DNA of 61,736 bases from Diphasiastrum complanatum (GCA_029204225.1 MU833063.1:1-61736), one strand, 5' to 3'; shown: positions 47,407 to 59,944, counted from the first letter of the stretch. Notes: a model not told the origin generated them from the letters alone. Numbers and translations are program-made.

Positions 47407-48959
47407 GCTACACATGTTCACAAGCTCCCATTGGTTGGGATTTTAAGGACACTGAACTTTGGGTACGCTTGCAGATTGAAAGAAAATTGCACTCAAGCCC
47501 CTAGGTACTCAATTTTCATAATAACATTAAGTGAAATCATTTGCAAATAGGACAAAGCCTTTCGATGCATTGACTATTCCATAAATTTGAAAAATTTGAG
47601 AAGCTCCATTGTGCTGTAATAAGCTTCTTGATAGATGATTATGTTGTGCACAATGTGATTATGAGAACTTGACCAAGTTCCCATGTATTAAGGTTCTTGG
47701 TACTTAGTCCTTCAATTCTATCTTTCCATTTGAGAAGTTGATTTTCTTTACTTGTAATCTTAAAGTGAGTTGTGGTGGAGTATTTGAAGCATAATGTTCT
47801 AAATGTGTGCTTTACCTTGCAGCTATACTAGATTTGGCATCGATCTTCAACTTTTAAAAGTGGTGCTAAAGTGCATAGGCTTGATGACCTTCGAAACATG
47901 CTTTGGAAACCCACAAAAGGGCTAAAACATAACCTTCTAAAGTATTTGTTTGCTATGATAATTTAGCTTTGAACATCTAAACTTCAATCATGAAAGTAGT
48001 CATTGGTGAATTATTTGATGCATCATAATCAAAATATGGACCTTATATTTGGACCAACCATAATATATTAGATGTTAGGGCTACCGCAACGAGCACATAT
48101 TCCTAGCAAATACGCTCAAGTTGCCAAAATTTAAGAAGACATTATTTGTAAAAGATACATCATTAACAATGTTGATTGAGATTTGCAAATGCATTCGGTG
48201 TAGTAATGTGACAAGAGTTGAATGGATGTCACACTCAAAAAGCATACAAACAAGTTAATATTCAAATGCACAAGTAGAAAACACTTGCAAGGCGAGGATG
48301 TTAAAAAATGCCTTGACTAAGAGTCTTAAACATTTAGGTAATATCCCACAACTCCTCATGAAACTCCTAACATAACAATGTATGTAAATGACAATAATAA
48401 CTCGACATGCATTCACTACATCATAAAGGCATCCAATGTACAACATATACAAAAGCCAAGAAATTTTTCATTGAATACAAGCAATCACCATATCACGTAT
48501 ATTGCCAAGCTTGTAGAAAAACTTCTTACTTACACCACTCACTAGTGTGCAATACAAATTTGATTCAAACTACCTTCATGCAATAACATTGAATTGCGAA
48601 GAAAGGCATAGAGAAGGATCTCAAGAAGAGAGAGCAAAAGGCCCTCCTCCAAACTCAAATACATAGAGAAAGTCAATGAAGTGATTTAGAGCTGATTCTC
48701 ATCAACTAATCAAGAACTTCATGACATCCTCAACCTTCACTAATGGCAAATTAGATAGTTGCATAGCTTAGCCAATATTATAGATTAGATTAGGGAAGTT
48801 TAGATTAAGCAGATAGTTCAAGTTAGAAGTCTTAGAAAAGTAGGCCTAGCGACCTGATCAAACTAGATTATCGCCTCTTGGCATAGTTTAGCCAAAAATT
48901 CACAATAGAATAATTAGATAGTAGGATAGATAGGAATTTGGTTAGGTTAGGCAGGGTAA
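47407..48959. other. No recognisable gene
   Basis: AT-rich intergenic DNA; nothing seen on either strand. Confidence 0.65.
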
Positions 48960-49300
48960 CAATAATATATCGCACGGATTCCGACGACGGATTTTGCAAA
49001 ATTTTATAATCCGTAGCATTTCGACGCGTCGGATTCTGACGTCCACGTAAAAATTCCCAAATTGGACTTTCGGTGATCGGGAAACTTTGGCGCCAACAAA
49101 CTGGTCGTCGGAATCCGACATGTCGGATTGCGACATGCTGACGTGGATATGGTTGGCAAAAAAAATATATACCTGGCATCCGACGTGGACGTCGGAATCC
49201 GATATCTGTCGCACTCCGATGTCCATGTCAGCGTTCTGGAGCACGGATTCTGCAGTGGTTTGACACGGACGTCGGATTCCGACGTCTGTGATTATTTCGG
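48960..49300. repeat. CpG-rich cluster of GTCGGAATCCGAC palindromes
   Basis: Copies or half copies of GTCGGAWTCCGAC and ACGTCGGATTCC occur near 48969, 49028, 49088, 49105, 49176, 49190, 49212, 49243 and 49270, mixed with TGACGTGGA. This stretch is far richer in CG dinucleotides than the DNA around it. The purpose is unknown. Confidence 0.8.
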
Positions 49301-49913
<613 letters not shown>

Positions 49914-50047
49914 GTGTGTGCATGTGTGTTTTGCATTTTGCATTGATTTAGGATTTAGGGTAATATATGAATAGATAGTAAATGAAATTTAGGGCAATTA
50001 AATGAATGTTGAATAGTAATTAAATAGATATTCAATATTAGATTTGT

Positions 50048-50202
<155 letters not shown>

Positions 50203-50299
50203 CATTTTGCATTGATTTAGGATTTAGGGTAGTAGATGAATAGATAATGTTTGATGGTAATTGAATGTTAGATTTGTAATTTCAGAGAAAGAGAGATTA

Positions 50300-51668
50300 A
50301 CGACACATAGCTCCTCTTGCCAAAGCAAGATCAAACCTTTTGAAACCTTTATTCATAACACAACAAGGTAAAACATAGTTGAAAGCATATAGTACTTCAA
50401 AAAAAAGTAAAGAAAAACAAATTTCAAGACGTCCAACTGGTACCTGCCACCATGTTGTCAATGCTGAACGTCAGTTGTTATCCATGTCCAAAATAAATTT
50501 AGCAGCTTAACAACTTAAAATATTTGATAAAAAGATGTAGCCCAAGCTTCCCTATGTAAACCATAATTAATAGCGATAGGCTTTCCCATATTATTACCGT
50601 ATCAGGGCATTCCACCATTCTGATTAGTTTTATGGTACTGGTCCGTATCAATTTATAGACTTGAAACATATGTATTTGAAAAAATAACTGAAATTGCAAA
50701 TGAGAGATAGCATGGATCAGTACTTCAAGTATGGAGCCAATCCAAGCCATACCAATATTTGAGCCCATAATAGGCATAGTACCATTTTCGAAACCCTTGA
50801 GCATATCCATGCTTTCCAAGGGTATGCCAGCTACCACCCTATTTTATTAATTTTTTTATACCAATCGTGTCTTTAAAAACCAATAAACAATACATGTGCA
50901 TGGTTGTTTTTATAAGCCAAGTATATTAACCTAACACTTGCAAAAGGATTGGGTCAAATCCATGCCATACCAATCCCTACCAGTGTGGCATACCCCTATA
51001 CAAATCCATGTACATAAAGGGTGCCTAGGTTATCTATACTTGTGTTATCATTTATAGCCTTTACACATGAGAACGGTGACTTGCAAAGTAATCTTAAGTG
51101 TAGCCATAGTTATCTAAGCATGCTTTTTATTACAGAATGGAAGAACTGGAATGATGTAGTTAGTTTAACCCTGCTTATCGATAAAAAACCATTAGAGAAA
51201 CTTAGAGCCCGACGAGGGCCTTTGAGAAAGATGCTTTTTTATTTTTTTTCTTATTTTCGTTTTCATGTGGACCAATTGAAACCTTAGCTTCAAGGCTCTA
51301 CGTAACGTAGAATTTTCCAAATATAAATAAAATAAAAACTTTTTAAATATATTGCTATTTCGTCGGGCAGCATGTGAAAATGCTATTGGGTGATAAGGCC
51401 TGCCCTTCCAGCTCATCACTGCCCGAGGAGACCCAAAAATATTATAAATGAATATGACAAATGGTTGAGATGAGAAAATTGATGTACCATTAATGTATAT
51501 GCATTGTCAAATCATGGTTAACAAGGTTAACCAAAGTTAATTTGTGGTGCCAAATAGATCAGTGTTTCAAATTTTCGCCAACGCTTTTTCTCAGATTCAT
51601 GGCTTTTTGTCTACGCAAATTTTCAAATTCATAGTTCATTGTTTGAGATTTTTGCATGCAAATTACAA
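50300..51668. other. No recognisable gene
   Basis: AT-rich; short frames only. I could not find a terminal repeat for the complex element that starts to the right. Confidence 0.55.
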
Positions 51669-54600
51669 ATGGCGCCATCAAGGAAGCTGTGCTCCTCAAT
51701 CGACTCTGTGCTTCTATTCAACGAGACATATGATAATGGTTTATGGGTGCCAAGAAAATATTCAAAAAACTCTTGGGTTTTGATGCATCCATCATCAAGA
51801 GAAGCATTTCGAAAAAGCAAAAGGTCAAAACTATCATTTCAATCTTATTGGAAGGCAAGAATTTTGGATTTCAGAACATCATCAGGAGGATAATCTATTT
51901 CTAAAATTCTAGTCCAACATGTATATATGCATTCAGAGATAAATGTGCAAAAATTCAACCGTTAAGATCACAAAAAAAACAACTGTGAGTATTGATATTT
52001 TTGATACTTTGATTTTTGTCATTCATAAATATCTAATAGTAAACCTGCCAATCTGATCATTTTTCTCTTGCAGATTTATATCCATCCAACATAAATGAAT
52101 GGGAGCCAAGTGGATCTTTAGCAGGTGTGTTAGATGTTATTCACACTGATATTCATTAGAGGAGTCAAAAAGACCCTTTAAGGAATGCCATGTAGGATAT
52201 ACAAAAATATCAAAATAAAAAAAACAATATTGTTTATTTGCTTGCCCCCACCACTGCTGAGGCCTCCCCAACTCCCAATGATCTAACCACAGTGTCTATA
52301 GTCACAATTAAGAACTGCAAACAGTTTGCAGTAGAACTTGACTAAATTCAAAAATATTCTCTCCATTGGTTACGAAAAGAGCAATATTTTCACTGGATCT
52401 AGAATACGACCGCCATTCCCAAATTTGAATAAAAAAAAATTGCAAAATGTTAACATATGCATTCCTTCCACGAGAATGGAAATATGGTTGCCATCTCCAA
52501 TTATGACCGCCATCATCACCTTGAAATGAAAATGAGCGGCATTTCCAAATTTGAATCAAGCATACAAGCATGGAGATTGGATTGATCGTACATAGTATAT
52601 AACATAATCAAAGATGAGTATTTTGTTTTGCTTCATAGAGTTTGGTCATAGTACTTTGATACAACTGATTACTCTATTGTTTTTTTGATGATGACATTGT
52701 ATCATCTACATGTGGATATCCTTATTGATTTGGCACCTTTGTAGAGAAGAGGAGGCAAAAGAATTCAAATATTTGCTGAGGATTGTTCTCCTTACAAGGC
52801 AGAAGGAAAAAAAAACTTGGATTTGTGGACAGATGGAACATTATATCCACAAGATCCAAGCACTTTGACACATCCCACATTCTCTTCAATAACTCATTTA
52901 GTTACATGGATATGCAATGGGCATAGTGGATTACTAGGATATCGTGAAAGATTGTAGAACCATGGAAAACAACTTTATATGAATAAAGTTCACTATTTAG
53001 AAGGTGAGTTAATTGGGATATTCTCTTATTGTCAGAATAGAGATTGTCATCTCCAAAAGACGTTAGAAGAAAATGAACAACTTAAAAAAAATAATGAATC
53101 ATTACAGAAGATAACAATCAATATCAAATCAGAACTAGAGCAAATGCAATCAGTCTTACAATCTATTCGTATTGAAAACTTACAATTATTGAAGGATGTG
53201 GATTTGGCAAAGAAGAAGGCTGAAAGTAAGAAGCGAAAGCGACAAAGTTGCAAGGATATTCAAACGCTTTCAAAAGGAGGTTATCGAAATAGAAGGATCC
53301 GTGCATTCAAGTAAGCATATTCTGATTTTTGTAAGTTTTTCATTGACATTTGGATTTAATTTCAGCTATGGTGATATTCTATTAACTATCTTTTTTTTTT
53401 GCAGATCTGCATTAGTAGCTTCTCGGAATATTAAAGACAATGCTTCACTAGGAATGTCATTGGGCACAATATTGACTTGCAAATGGACTGAGCGTATCAT
53501 GATGAACAATAGGAGTTCAAATGTAAAGTATAAAATAGCAGAGTCTTTGACGGTGGACATTCAAATTTTTTTAGATAAGACCATAGCTCAAGGTGCTTGT
53601 GATTTTGCAGGTATTAGTAGGGAAGCATATGCAACAATATTTAAACTAATTAAAAAAGCTTTTAAGCATGTTCAAATTAGAAAAGTCCCAATCCCTAGGA
53701 CATATCACTTGAAGAAAGAGAGGGATACATTAAACATAGGTATGCATAAGATCACTGGAACTCCATTTCATATTGAGGAGGTGTATGAAACTGATGGAAG
53801 ATCGATATTCTATAATTCATCAAACAACTTATTTGTTGATCTAAATTACTTGCTGAGATACATCGCATTCTATGATATAACCTATGAAAAGGTGAATGGC
53901 AAAATAATCATAGTACTTAAATTAGATGAGTCAAAAATTGTGAAAGGGCAGAAGATGGAGAGGGTTAGTATAACTCTCATGAATGGTGCTCTATCACAAA
54001 CAGAGAACCAAGAAGATTTCAGATTCAGTGTCCAGTCAGAAAATGATATATGGTGGTTGGCAGCGTTTTAGGTAACTAGCCTCATTACTAAGAAAAATTC
54101 ATTGAATAGTATTAATCCATTGTAAACTAAGTCTGATTAATTTTTTGGACAGGTTCTAAAGGAGGATCATGATATATTATCATGGATATTCTCAAGGACA
54201 TCTTATCCTAGGATCATCAAGGACCATATGGATGGAGGACTGCTCAATGTTCTAGGAGTTGGAGACTTCAATGTTGAATGGCACTTAGCAGGTGATTTGA
54301 ACACATTGAAATGTATGTATAATGTCTTTCATGGTGCTACATCAAAACACCCTTGTTTGTACTGCATGAAACTGAAAAAAAGATGTAACTAGGAGTACAG
54401 GGATTACTAGAGAATATGCATATCCAAACTGAAGCCTGTGCTGCCTATCCCCTTGAAAAATGTGCATGTTTGCACTCTTCATGCAGAAGTTAGATAATAG
54501 AAAAGATCATTTATCTTCATATAGTTTTTGCTTGGAATACTAAGCCAGCATCATTAGCAAAGGAAGCTATCTCTCGATTAGAAGATGTCTTATCAAAAGC

Positions 54601-55257
54601 AGGACTCTATAAGGGACATGTCAAAATTCAAAAAGATGAAAAGCTTTCAGGAAATAATGGGAACATGCCAACTAAGCCAAGCATAGGAGGAGCAAAAGCA
54701 CATCGTTTCCTATCAAATCATACTGGTAAGGCTTCTAATATTCAACACTCAGTCTGGACAGATATTATTGTTGCCACTCAAGACTTTGAGAAAGATGGCA
54801 AAACCAAAGTACTAAAAGTTGATGTATGGAAGAAGCTTGACAGTATGATTGCTATTTTAAGAAAAGAAAAATACTCTGATATCGATAAGAAAGCTGTCCA
54901 AAGGACTTGTGTCGAGTTTGTTAATGCAGTATCAAAAGCATGGGGAGAAGATCATATCACTCATTACATGGTTAGTATAAAATTTTCAAGATGCTTTCAA
55001 TTTTTCATATATATTTAGATCCAAACATAAGACTAACATTATGATTTTGACATATGCAGCACATACTAAGAGATCATACAACATTTTTTGCAAACACATA
55101 TGGAAGCTTGAGTGTATGGTCATCACAAGGGATGGAGAAGTCACACTGGCAAGCACGAGTAGCATTTCATTGAAACACCCAACATGGAAGAATCAATGGA
55201 AAACGAAACTACATTTGTCAATTGTTTTAGTGGTTTTACCGCTTCAGATTTGACATA
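51669..55257 (+). pseudogene. DDE-like transposase-type gene with coiled coil, decayed
   Basis: Exon 51669-51893 (ATG; MAPSRKLCSSIDSVLLF) is followed by a small exon near 52075 (YPSNINEWEPSG) and one at about 52744-53310 with a basic head and a long coiled coil (LQKTLEENEQLKKNNESLQK, KKAESKKRKRQ). Then 53405-54071 (VLKLDESKIVKGQKMERVSI, a possible first catalytic Asp) and 54153-54966 (WHLAGDLNTLKCMYNVFHGA, HPCLYCM, KPVLPIPLKNVHVCTLHAEV). The last exon, from about 55060, has YGSLSVWSSQGMEKSHWQAR. The order LD...GD-x-K/N-x-L...CxxC...SQQG-x-EK-like resembles uncharacterised transposon ORFs I have seen in animals and protists. Stops: TAG at 52955, 54069, 54390 and 54408; TGA at 55171; plus frame shifts. 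Inactive. Confidence 0.6.
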
Positions 55258-55390
55258 TAACAAAGTCCACACAATACAACAAGTTTAGAAAAGCATGCAA
55301 GTTTATACAGGAAGAGAAAATTAGATGATTGCTGAGTAGAAGATCATCATTGTCATCAAATCGTGACATGTTTCAAATTGCTTTGCAAAT

Positions 55391-56904
55391 TCATTGAACA
55401 AGACGTGTGTCAGATTCTATGACAGTATTGTCATGAAGAAATTCTCTGCTAGCGTATGCATCTAATAGATGTGCATTATCCTTATTTCCACTAAGCTCAA
55501 TATAAGTGGAATACAATGAATAATGGGAGCTCCTTAAAGGAACATTCCTATCAGTAAAACCTAAAATGTTCAAAACATAAGATCTTTTGACAAAAAAGAT
55601 CTTATTTGTCTTAACAAATTTATGTCCTCCTAGGTAAAATGATAAAGCTTTAACTGCCATTATAAGACTCTCTCCAATAGTGGGCTCAGCTTGGAATGAG
55701 CAATACAGATCTCATTCTTTAGGGAATGCCTAAGATAGTGTCCAAGTCCACTATCCCTCTGGAACGAGGATGCATGTTGTCTAAAACCACCTCGTCTCGC
55801 AGCAAAATCATCAATTATGAGAGCATCCTGCAATAGGAAATATGTTAGCAAAAACACATTCAATGATTAAAAACATTCTAATGAAAGAAAGTTTAAACAC
55901 TTACACATTCTTCATCATCAGCAGCAACCAGATCAGGATGATCAATATAATGACCACGTACTGAAGTGGAATCATCAGTGAAATGCATTAATGATGGACG
56001 AGGGAAGCCCATCTGGGATTGAAATGCCGTGAATTCTTCATCGGATGGTTTGCCTCGCCCATCCTCAGCAATATTTGATAAAATCTTAGTCAGGCATTCT
56101 TCACCGGTCATAAAGCCCTCCTCATCATCAAAATCAATACCAGCAACAAGGTCATCTGTTTCAAAATCTACAAAGTCGGAGAATTCAAAAATTGTGTCGG
56201 ATAATAAACATAGAACCTCATCTTCACGATAGTCAAAAAATTACATAAATCAGCAGTTGTAAAATATACATCGTCATTAATATAATATACAGGCAAATTG
56301 AAAAGACATTTAGACTCCTCTATAGGGATCGATTCGTCAGCAGATGAACTCTGACCAATAAAAGAATCTCGGAGAAAATCAGTATTTACATCAATAAAGT
56401 CATTTTTCTTATCAAAAGTGTCGATAAGGAAGTGACTGATGTCCTTAATGGCTGACTGAACAGAGGATGATGCAAAAGGAGGGTCAGCAACAGAAGCTTC
56501 CTCATCATCTGGGATCTGAACTAAAAGGAAAAGTACGAAACCACTCTGATATTCTACCAATCGACATTTCTTGTTGCAATAAGGACACATTGAACTGCTT
56601 TTGAATAGACCAAACAATTTGGTGAACATTCTATCTAGTCTATGTCTGAAAACTGGGAAGAAATGAACAAGAGCAGTATAGTGCATGTACTAGAGTGCAC
56701 TATGGAGAAAACAGGCTTACTAAGTATATCTCTAAATCTAACATAATGATCATAAAATACATCAGAATTTGGTTGTGTAGTCCTGAAAACATGTAGATAT
56801 GGCCTGAATAGGCTATGGAAGTAGTCTAAATTTTCAGTAATCCCAAATTCACTAAGAAAAGAATTCAAGCCTGAATCTCACGAGGATCCCGAGGAAGAGG
56901 CCAT
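55391..56904 (-). pseudogene. Acidic ORF with CxxC motif, divergent from H3-Ulp1 gene
   Basis: Minus-strand gene with ATG at 56904 (CCATGG context; MASSSGSS, then a TGA at 56880-56878, then SGLNSFLSEFGITENLDYFH). Exon 1 is 56904-56721, intron 56720-56653 (GTAAGC...CCCAG), exon 2 56652-55915, intron to 55828 (GTAAGT...TTGCAG), exon 3 from 55827. Exon 2 has KSSSMCPYCNKKCRLVEY, a likely zinc-binding CxxC...C turn, and then a long acidic Asp/Glu/Ser-rich stretch (DFETDDLVAGIDFDDEE). A one-base slip in a T run near 56245 and another frame change near 55690 break it. No family recognised. It shares an upstream region with the histone-like gene, so both probably belong to one element. Confidence 0.55.
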
Positions 56905-57723
56905 GGTATCCCACTTGTGCGCAATGGAGAACTGAAACAAAACTAATTATCAAGATCGCGCACAAAAGGGATATGTATGGCAGGTAGATACCGATATTGC
57001 ACTTGTGTGCAAGTAGGTATAGTTGCATACAAACGGACAACAATGGACGTGCACAAGAGCGATATGCCATCAATTTCGAGAAGGAAAAAGGTAAAAAATT
57101 ATCTGGTTTTGTGCCATTTATACTAAATTTTCACACGTGTAGTCAACGGTCAAAGAACATGTGTCTACTTTCAATTGGAGTGCAGGCACTGGCACGTGTG
57201 AGGTGACACCTGGACACGTGTGAAATGACACCTGTACACGTGTCTCGTGTTCATTCGTTTGTTCAACAACACGTGTCGCTCCCCGCATTTGCCCGTACAT
57301 ATCCCACACTTGTGAAGTGATAGGGCAACAAGTGTCCCTCTCACATTTGACCGTACAAGTCCCACATGTGTGACAGCACATTGTTTTGCACGTGCGAACC
57401 GCAATATAAAAATCATGAACTTCGATGAATTTTTTTCACTTTTTTTTCGCTCCGCATATCGCACTTGTGCACGACCTTCACTATCGATATTCCTACTATA
57501 GCCTTCCATGCGCACAGGTCCGATACGTCTGCCTACGTGTCTCCTCGTATCGCACTTGTGCGCCTTTTGTCTAAACTAACCTCTCTCTCTTATATTCTCC
57601 TCGCACAGGTCCGATATACCATACGTTTTGTCCATATATATCTGTCCTCTGTGACTTCTTTATCATCCTTCCCTGCTCATCCTTGCCATCACGCACAAGT
57701 CCACTATCCCATAGTACACATCC
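56905..57723. promoter_or_regulatory. Bidirectional intergenic region with repeated palindromes
   Basis: 819 bp between two divergent ATGs. Many copies of a degenerate palindrome occur on both strands: CCACTTGTGCGC 56911, GCACTTGTGTGCAAGT 56999, GCACAAGAGCGATATG 57051, GCACTTGTGC 57461 and 57552, CGCACAGGTCCGATA 57511 and 57603, CGCACAAGTCC 57692. From 57130 to 57400 there is a run of CACGTGT/G-box-like sites (57133, 57193, 57215, 57236, 57270, 57388). The density and two-way placement suggest binding sites for a protein that controls both genes. Confidence 0.6.
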
Positions 57724-58112
57724 ATGGATAGAAGAAAGCAGACAAGGAGGGACTTCTTCTCTCCTGGCTCATCCTCAGCTCCTGCGGTTGCCATTACACC
57801 TCCCGCTAGACCTAGAACGTGCAACCACAGTAGGTGGCTCTCTGAGATACACAAGTATTAGAGATCAACCACTCTGTTGATCCCAAGAGCTCCATTCTCC
57901 GTGCTGTCCGAAACATAACAAGAAATGATCTCGGACAGCTGGTTAGATTCACAACTAGTGCTCTTCAATGCCTTCAGGAGGCTGCTAAAGATTACATTAG
58001 TCTTTTTTTTGAAGATTCTTTTTTGCTTGCAATCCATTCCAAGAGAGTCACCATAATGCCCAAAGATTTTCAGCTCTTGATGAGAGTGAGAGGTAGGTTT
58101 TGCAAGTTACAC
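57724..58112 (+). other. Histone-fold segment of the H3-Ulp1 gene
   Basis: By-eye alignment to H3: R2, K4, Q5, T6 and R8 kept; K9 replaced by Asp; no lysine at the K14, K18, K23 or K27 positions; about ten tail residues missing; Q55 is the TAG codon and K56 is Arg. Loop 1 has the canonical H3 length, so it is not CenH3-like. VTIMPKD of the loop 2/alpha-3 region is exact. Confidence 0.85.
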
Positions 58113-58539
58113 ATACCTCAACTTGCTGCTCCCAGACCAACTCCTCTAGATAGGACTGATCTTCCTACAAAGCGTCCTAGGAAGCAGACAGCCTCCAAGA
58201 GAGCTCCCAAGAAAGTAAGGAGGGTAGACACCACAGATTCTGTGAAGCCTAACCCGGACTCAATTGTAGATAACGCTGCTGTTGATAATGATGTAAATAT
58301 AGCTACATTTGTTTTGGATACCCCTTTAATTCCTGTAGATACTACACATCCACCTCCTCCTCCTCCTCCAGATTTTTATACATATATAGATTCGGATGAC
58401 TATCTTGAATTTTAGAAAGACATATCCGATGCTATAGATACAATTGGTACTCCTTTTTGTTTTAGAATAGATGAACTTGATTTTAGTATTAATTTTAGAG
58501 TTCTAGATTGTTTGGATCTCAAAGACAGACGGGCTTCTA

Positions 58540-59481
58540 TCAGCGATCCTGTGATAGAGTCTGGGCTTACACTCTTACAATATGACATTGCAAGAGATTC
58601 ATCCAATGAGTTGCTGGTGCTGAGTAACTTTTTGCTTTAGGCCTTCAAGGAGAATAAGACACATTGTCACAGTGTCTGACAAGCGGATTCACACCAACAA
58701 CAAAGTATCTACTCATCCCTCATCATACCAAGTAAGATATATTAAATGCTTCTTGCTGTTTTATGCATTAACGTTGGCATTGTCAATGGAAATAGTTCTC
58801 AGAATTACAGCTAAAGAAATTTCAATCTTATTTTGCAGTGACCACTGGAGTTTGAAACCTGATCTATATTAAGAGATCTGTAGATAATACTATTAAAAGA
58901 TTTTGTGTCAAGATGAATTCGACAAGAAATATGCATAAGGATATAGATATATACCTTCCATATTTAAGTAAATATATTCCCACAGATGTTCCCCATTCAG
59001 TGGACTGGCAAATCGTCAGTTTGGAGGTAAACTCTGTCTTTCTTAATAGCATTTTGAAATCAGTATTCTAATGTAATTGTTTCATTCTAATTCATTCTGT
59101 TTCATAATTGATTTCTTGTGTGCTGAATTTTTTTGTAGTCACCCCAGCAAAATGATTCATTCAGCTGTGGGTGATACACATTATACAATGCAAAGTTATT
59201 TTTTGAGTGCTTCAAACCTTCAACAAGATGTTGATATTTCTAAGGTAATAAAGTCTGTTTATTCTTATTTTGGAATCATGATTAGTTTTCTATTTTGTTG
59301 ATGTTTTTAGCCATTACTAATACATGAATGTTCTATTTTGCAGTTTACACTTCCTAAGTGCACATCAAGCCAGGTGTATAGATTTAGACAAGAAATTATC
59401 TTGAGTATACTGGCTAGGGCAAGGCTTCAGCCTCCCGTTATTGATGATGGTGCAAAGGATGATGTAGTTATACTAAATTAA
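58540..59481 (+). other. Ulp1/SENP (C48) protease-like segment
   Basis: C48 proteases remove SUMO or related modifiers through His-Asp-Cys with an oxyanion Gln. Here HW (58843) and the Q-x-N-x(3)-S-C-G turn (usual form Q-x-N-x-x-D-C-G) are present, and the domain ends with a helix as in family members. The frame shifts near 58640, 58860 and 59200, so the product is not made from this copy. Fused or stand-alone status depends on TAG 58413. Confidence 0.6.
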
Positions 59482-59589
59482 GATCAGAACAAATATAGAT
59501 AGCATAGAACAAAAATACATGTATAGAATTCATAGAAAAATATACATTGATATATCAAATGCTGTTCCATTTTATGCTTCTTGGTTTCC

Positions 59590-59657
59590 AAGGGGGAGGC
59601 TCGAACTTGAGACCAAAGAAACTTTGGATGTCAAGCTAACCAATTGAGCCAACTCCC
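59590..59657 (-). repeat. tRNA-like sequence / SINE head
   Basis: On the minus strand GGGAGTTGGCTCAATTGGTT resembles a tRNA 5' half with A box, and GGTCTCAAGTTCGAGCCTCC a B box and T arm. The acceptor ends partly pair, but the anticodon arm is poor. Most likely a tRNA-derived SINE fragment or tRNA pseudogene. Confidence 0.6.
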
Positions 59658-59944
59658 TTGTTCATTTTATGAATTTGGGAGCACAAAATACATGTACTGA
59701 TGCCCAACTTGGGCTTTCATTTATTGAATAAAAGAGTGTATACACAGATTTTTACTAATATTTATTTGAAACTATTGTTCTCCCACAATGGTGATTGTTG
59801 TAGTAGATCATTGCAGCACGTTATCAGCTCCTGTCTTTTTCGCATCTGTGACATGACAAATACTAGTGAATGTGCAATTGTAAATGATGACATTTTCTAT
59901 TATTTTGTTCTATTTTGAAATGGCAATAAACATAAAGTACTTAC

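Larger units (their letters stand above)
57724..59481 (+). pseudogene. Histone H3-like protein fused to Ulp1/C48-like protease, decayed
   Basis: ATG at 57724 gives MDRRKQTRRDFFSPG, then RWLSEIHKY (H3 alpha-N), TAG at 57859, STTLLIPRAPF, and a one-base loss near 57897. Then TTSALQCLQEAAKDYISLFF and AIHSKRVTIMPKDFQL, unmistakable H3 alpha-2/alpha-3. H3 normally ends here, but the frame continues about 100 residues with a basic patch (TKRPRKQTASKRAPKKVRR), a Pro run and an acidic end, to TAG at 58413. Reading on in the same frame gives SGLTLLQYDIARDSSNELL, like a C48 domain start. Later come DHWSL (58840), VDWQIVSLE joined by a phase-0 intron to SPQQNDSFSCG (59139-59171), then TGA, YTLYNAKLFFE, and a final exon 59344-59481 (YRFRQEIILSIL). 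His and Cys of the C48 triad are visible; the Asp is not secure. Confidence 0.75.

Noticed and set aside
53196-53400. Alternative start of the 291-codon frame upstream of 53405
   Set aside because: That part is an out-of-frame shadow of the coiled coil plus intron sequence; the exon begins after the TTTTGCAG acceptor.
57724-58112. Centromeric histone (CenH3) interpretation of the H3-like segment
   Set aside because: Loop 1 has canonical H3 length and VTIMPKD is exact, whereas CenH3 usually has a longer loop 1 and diverges there.
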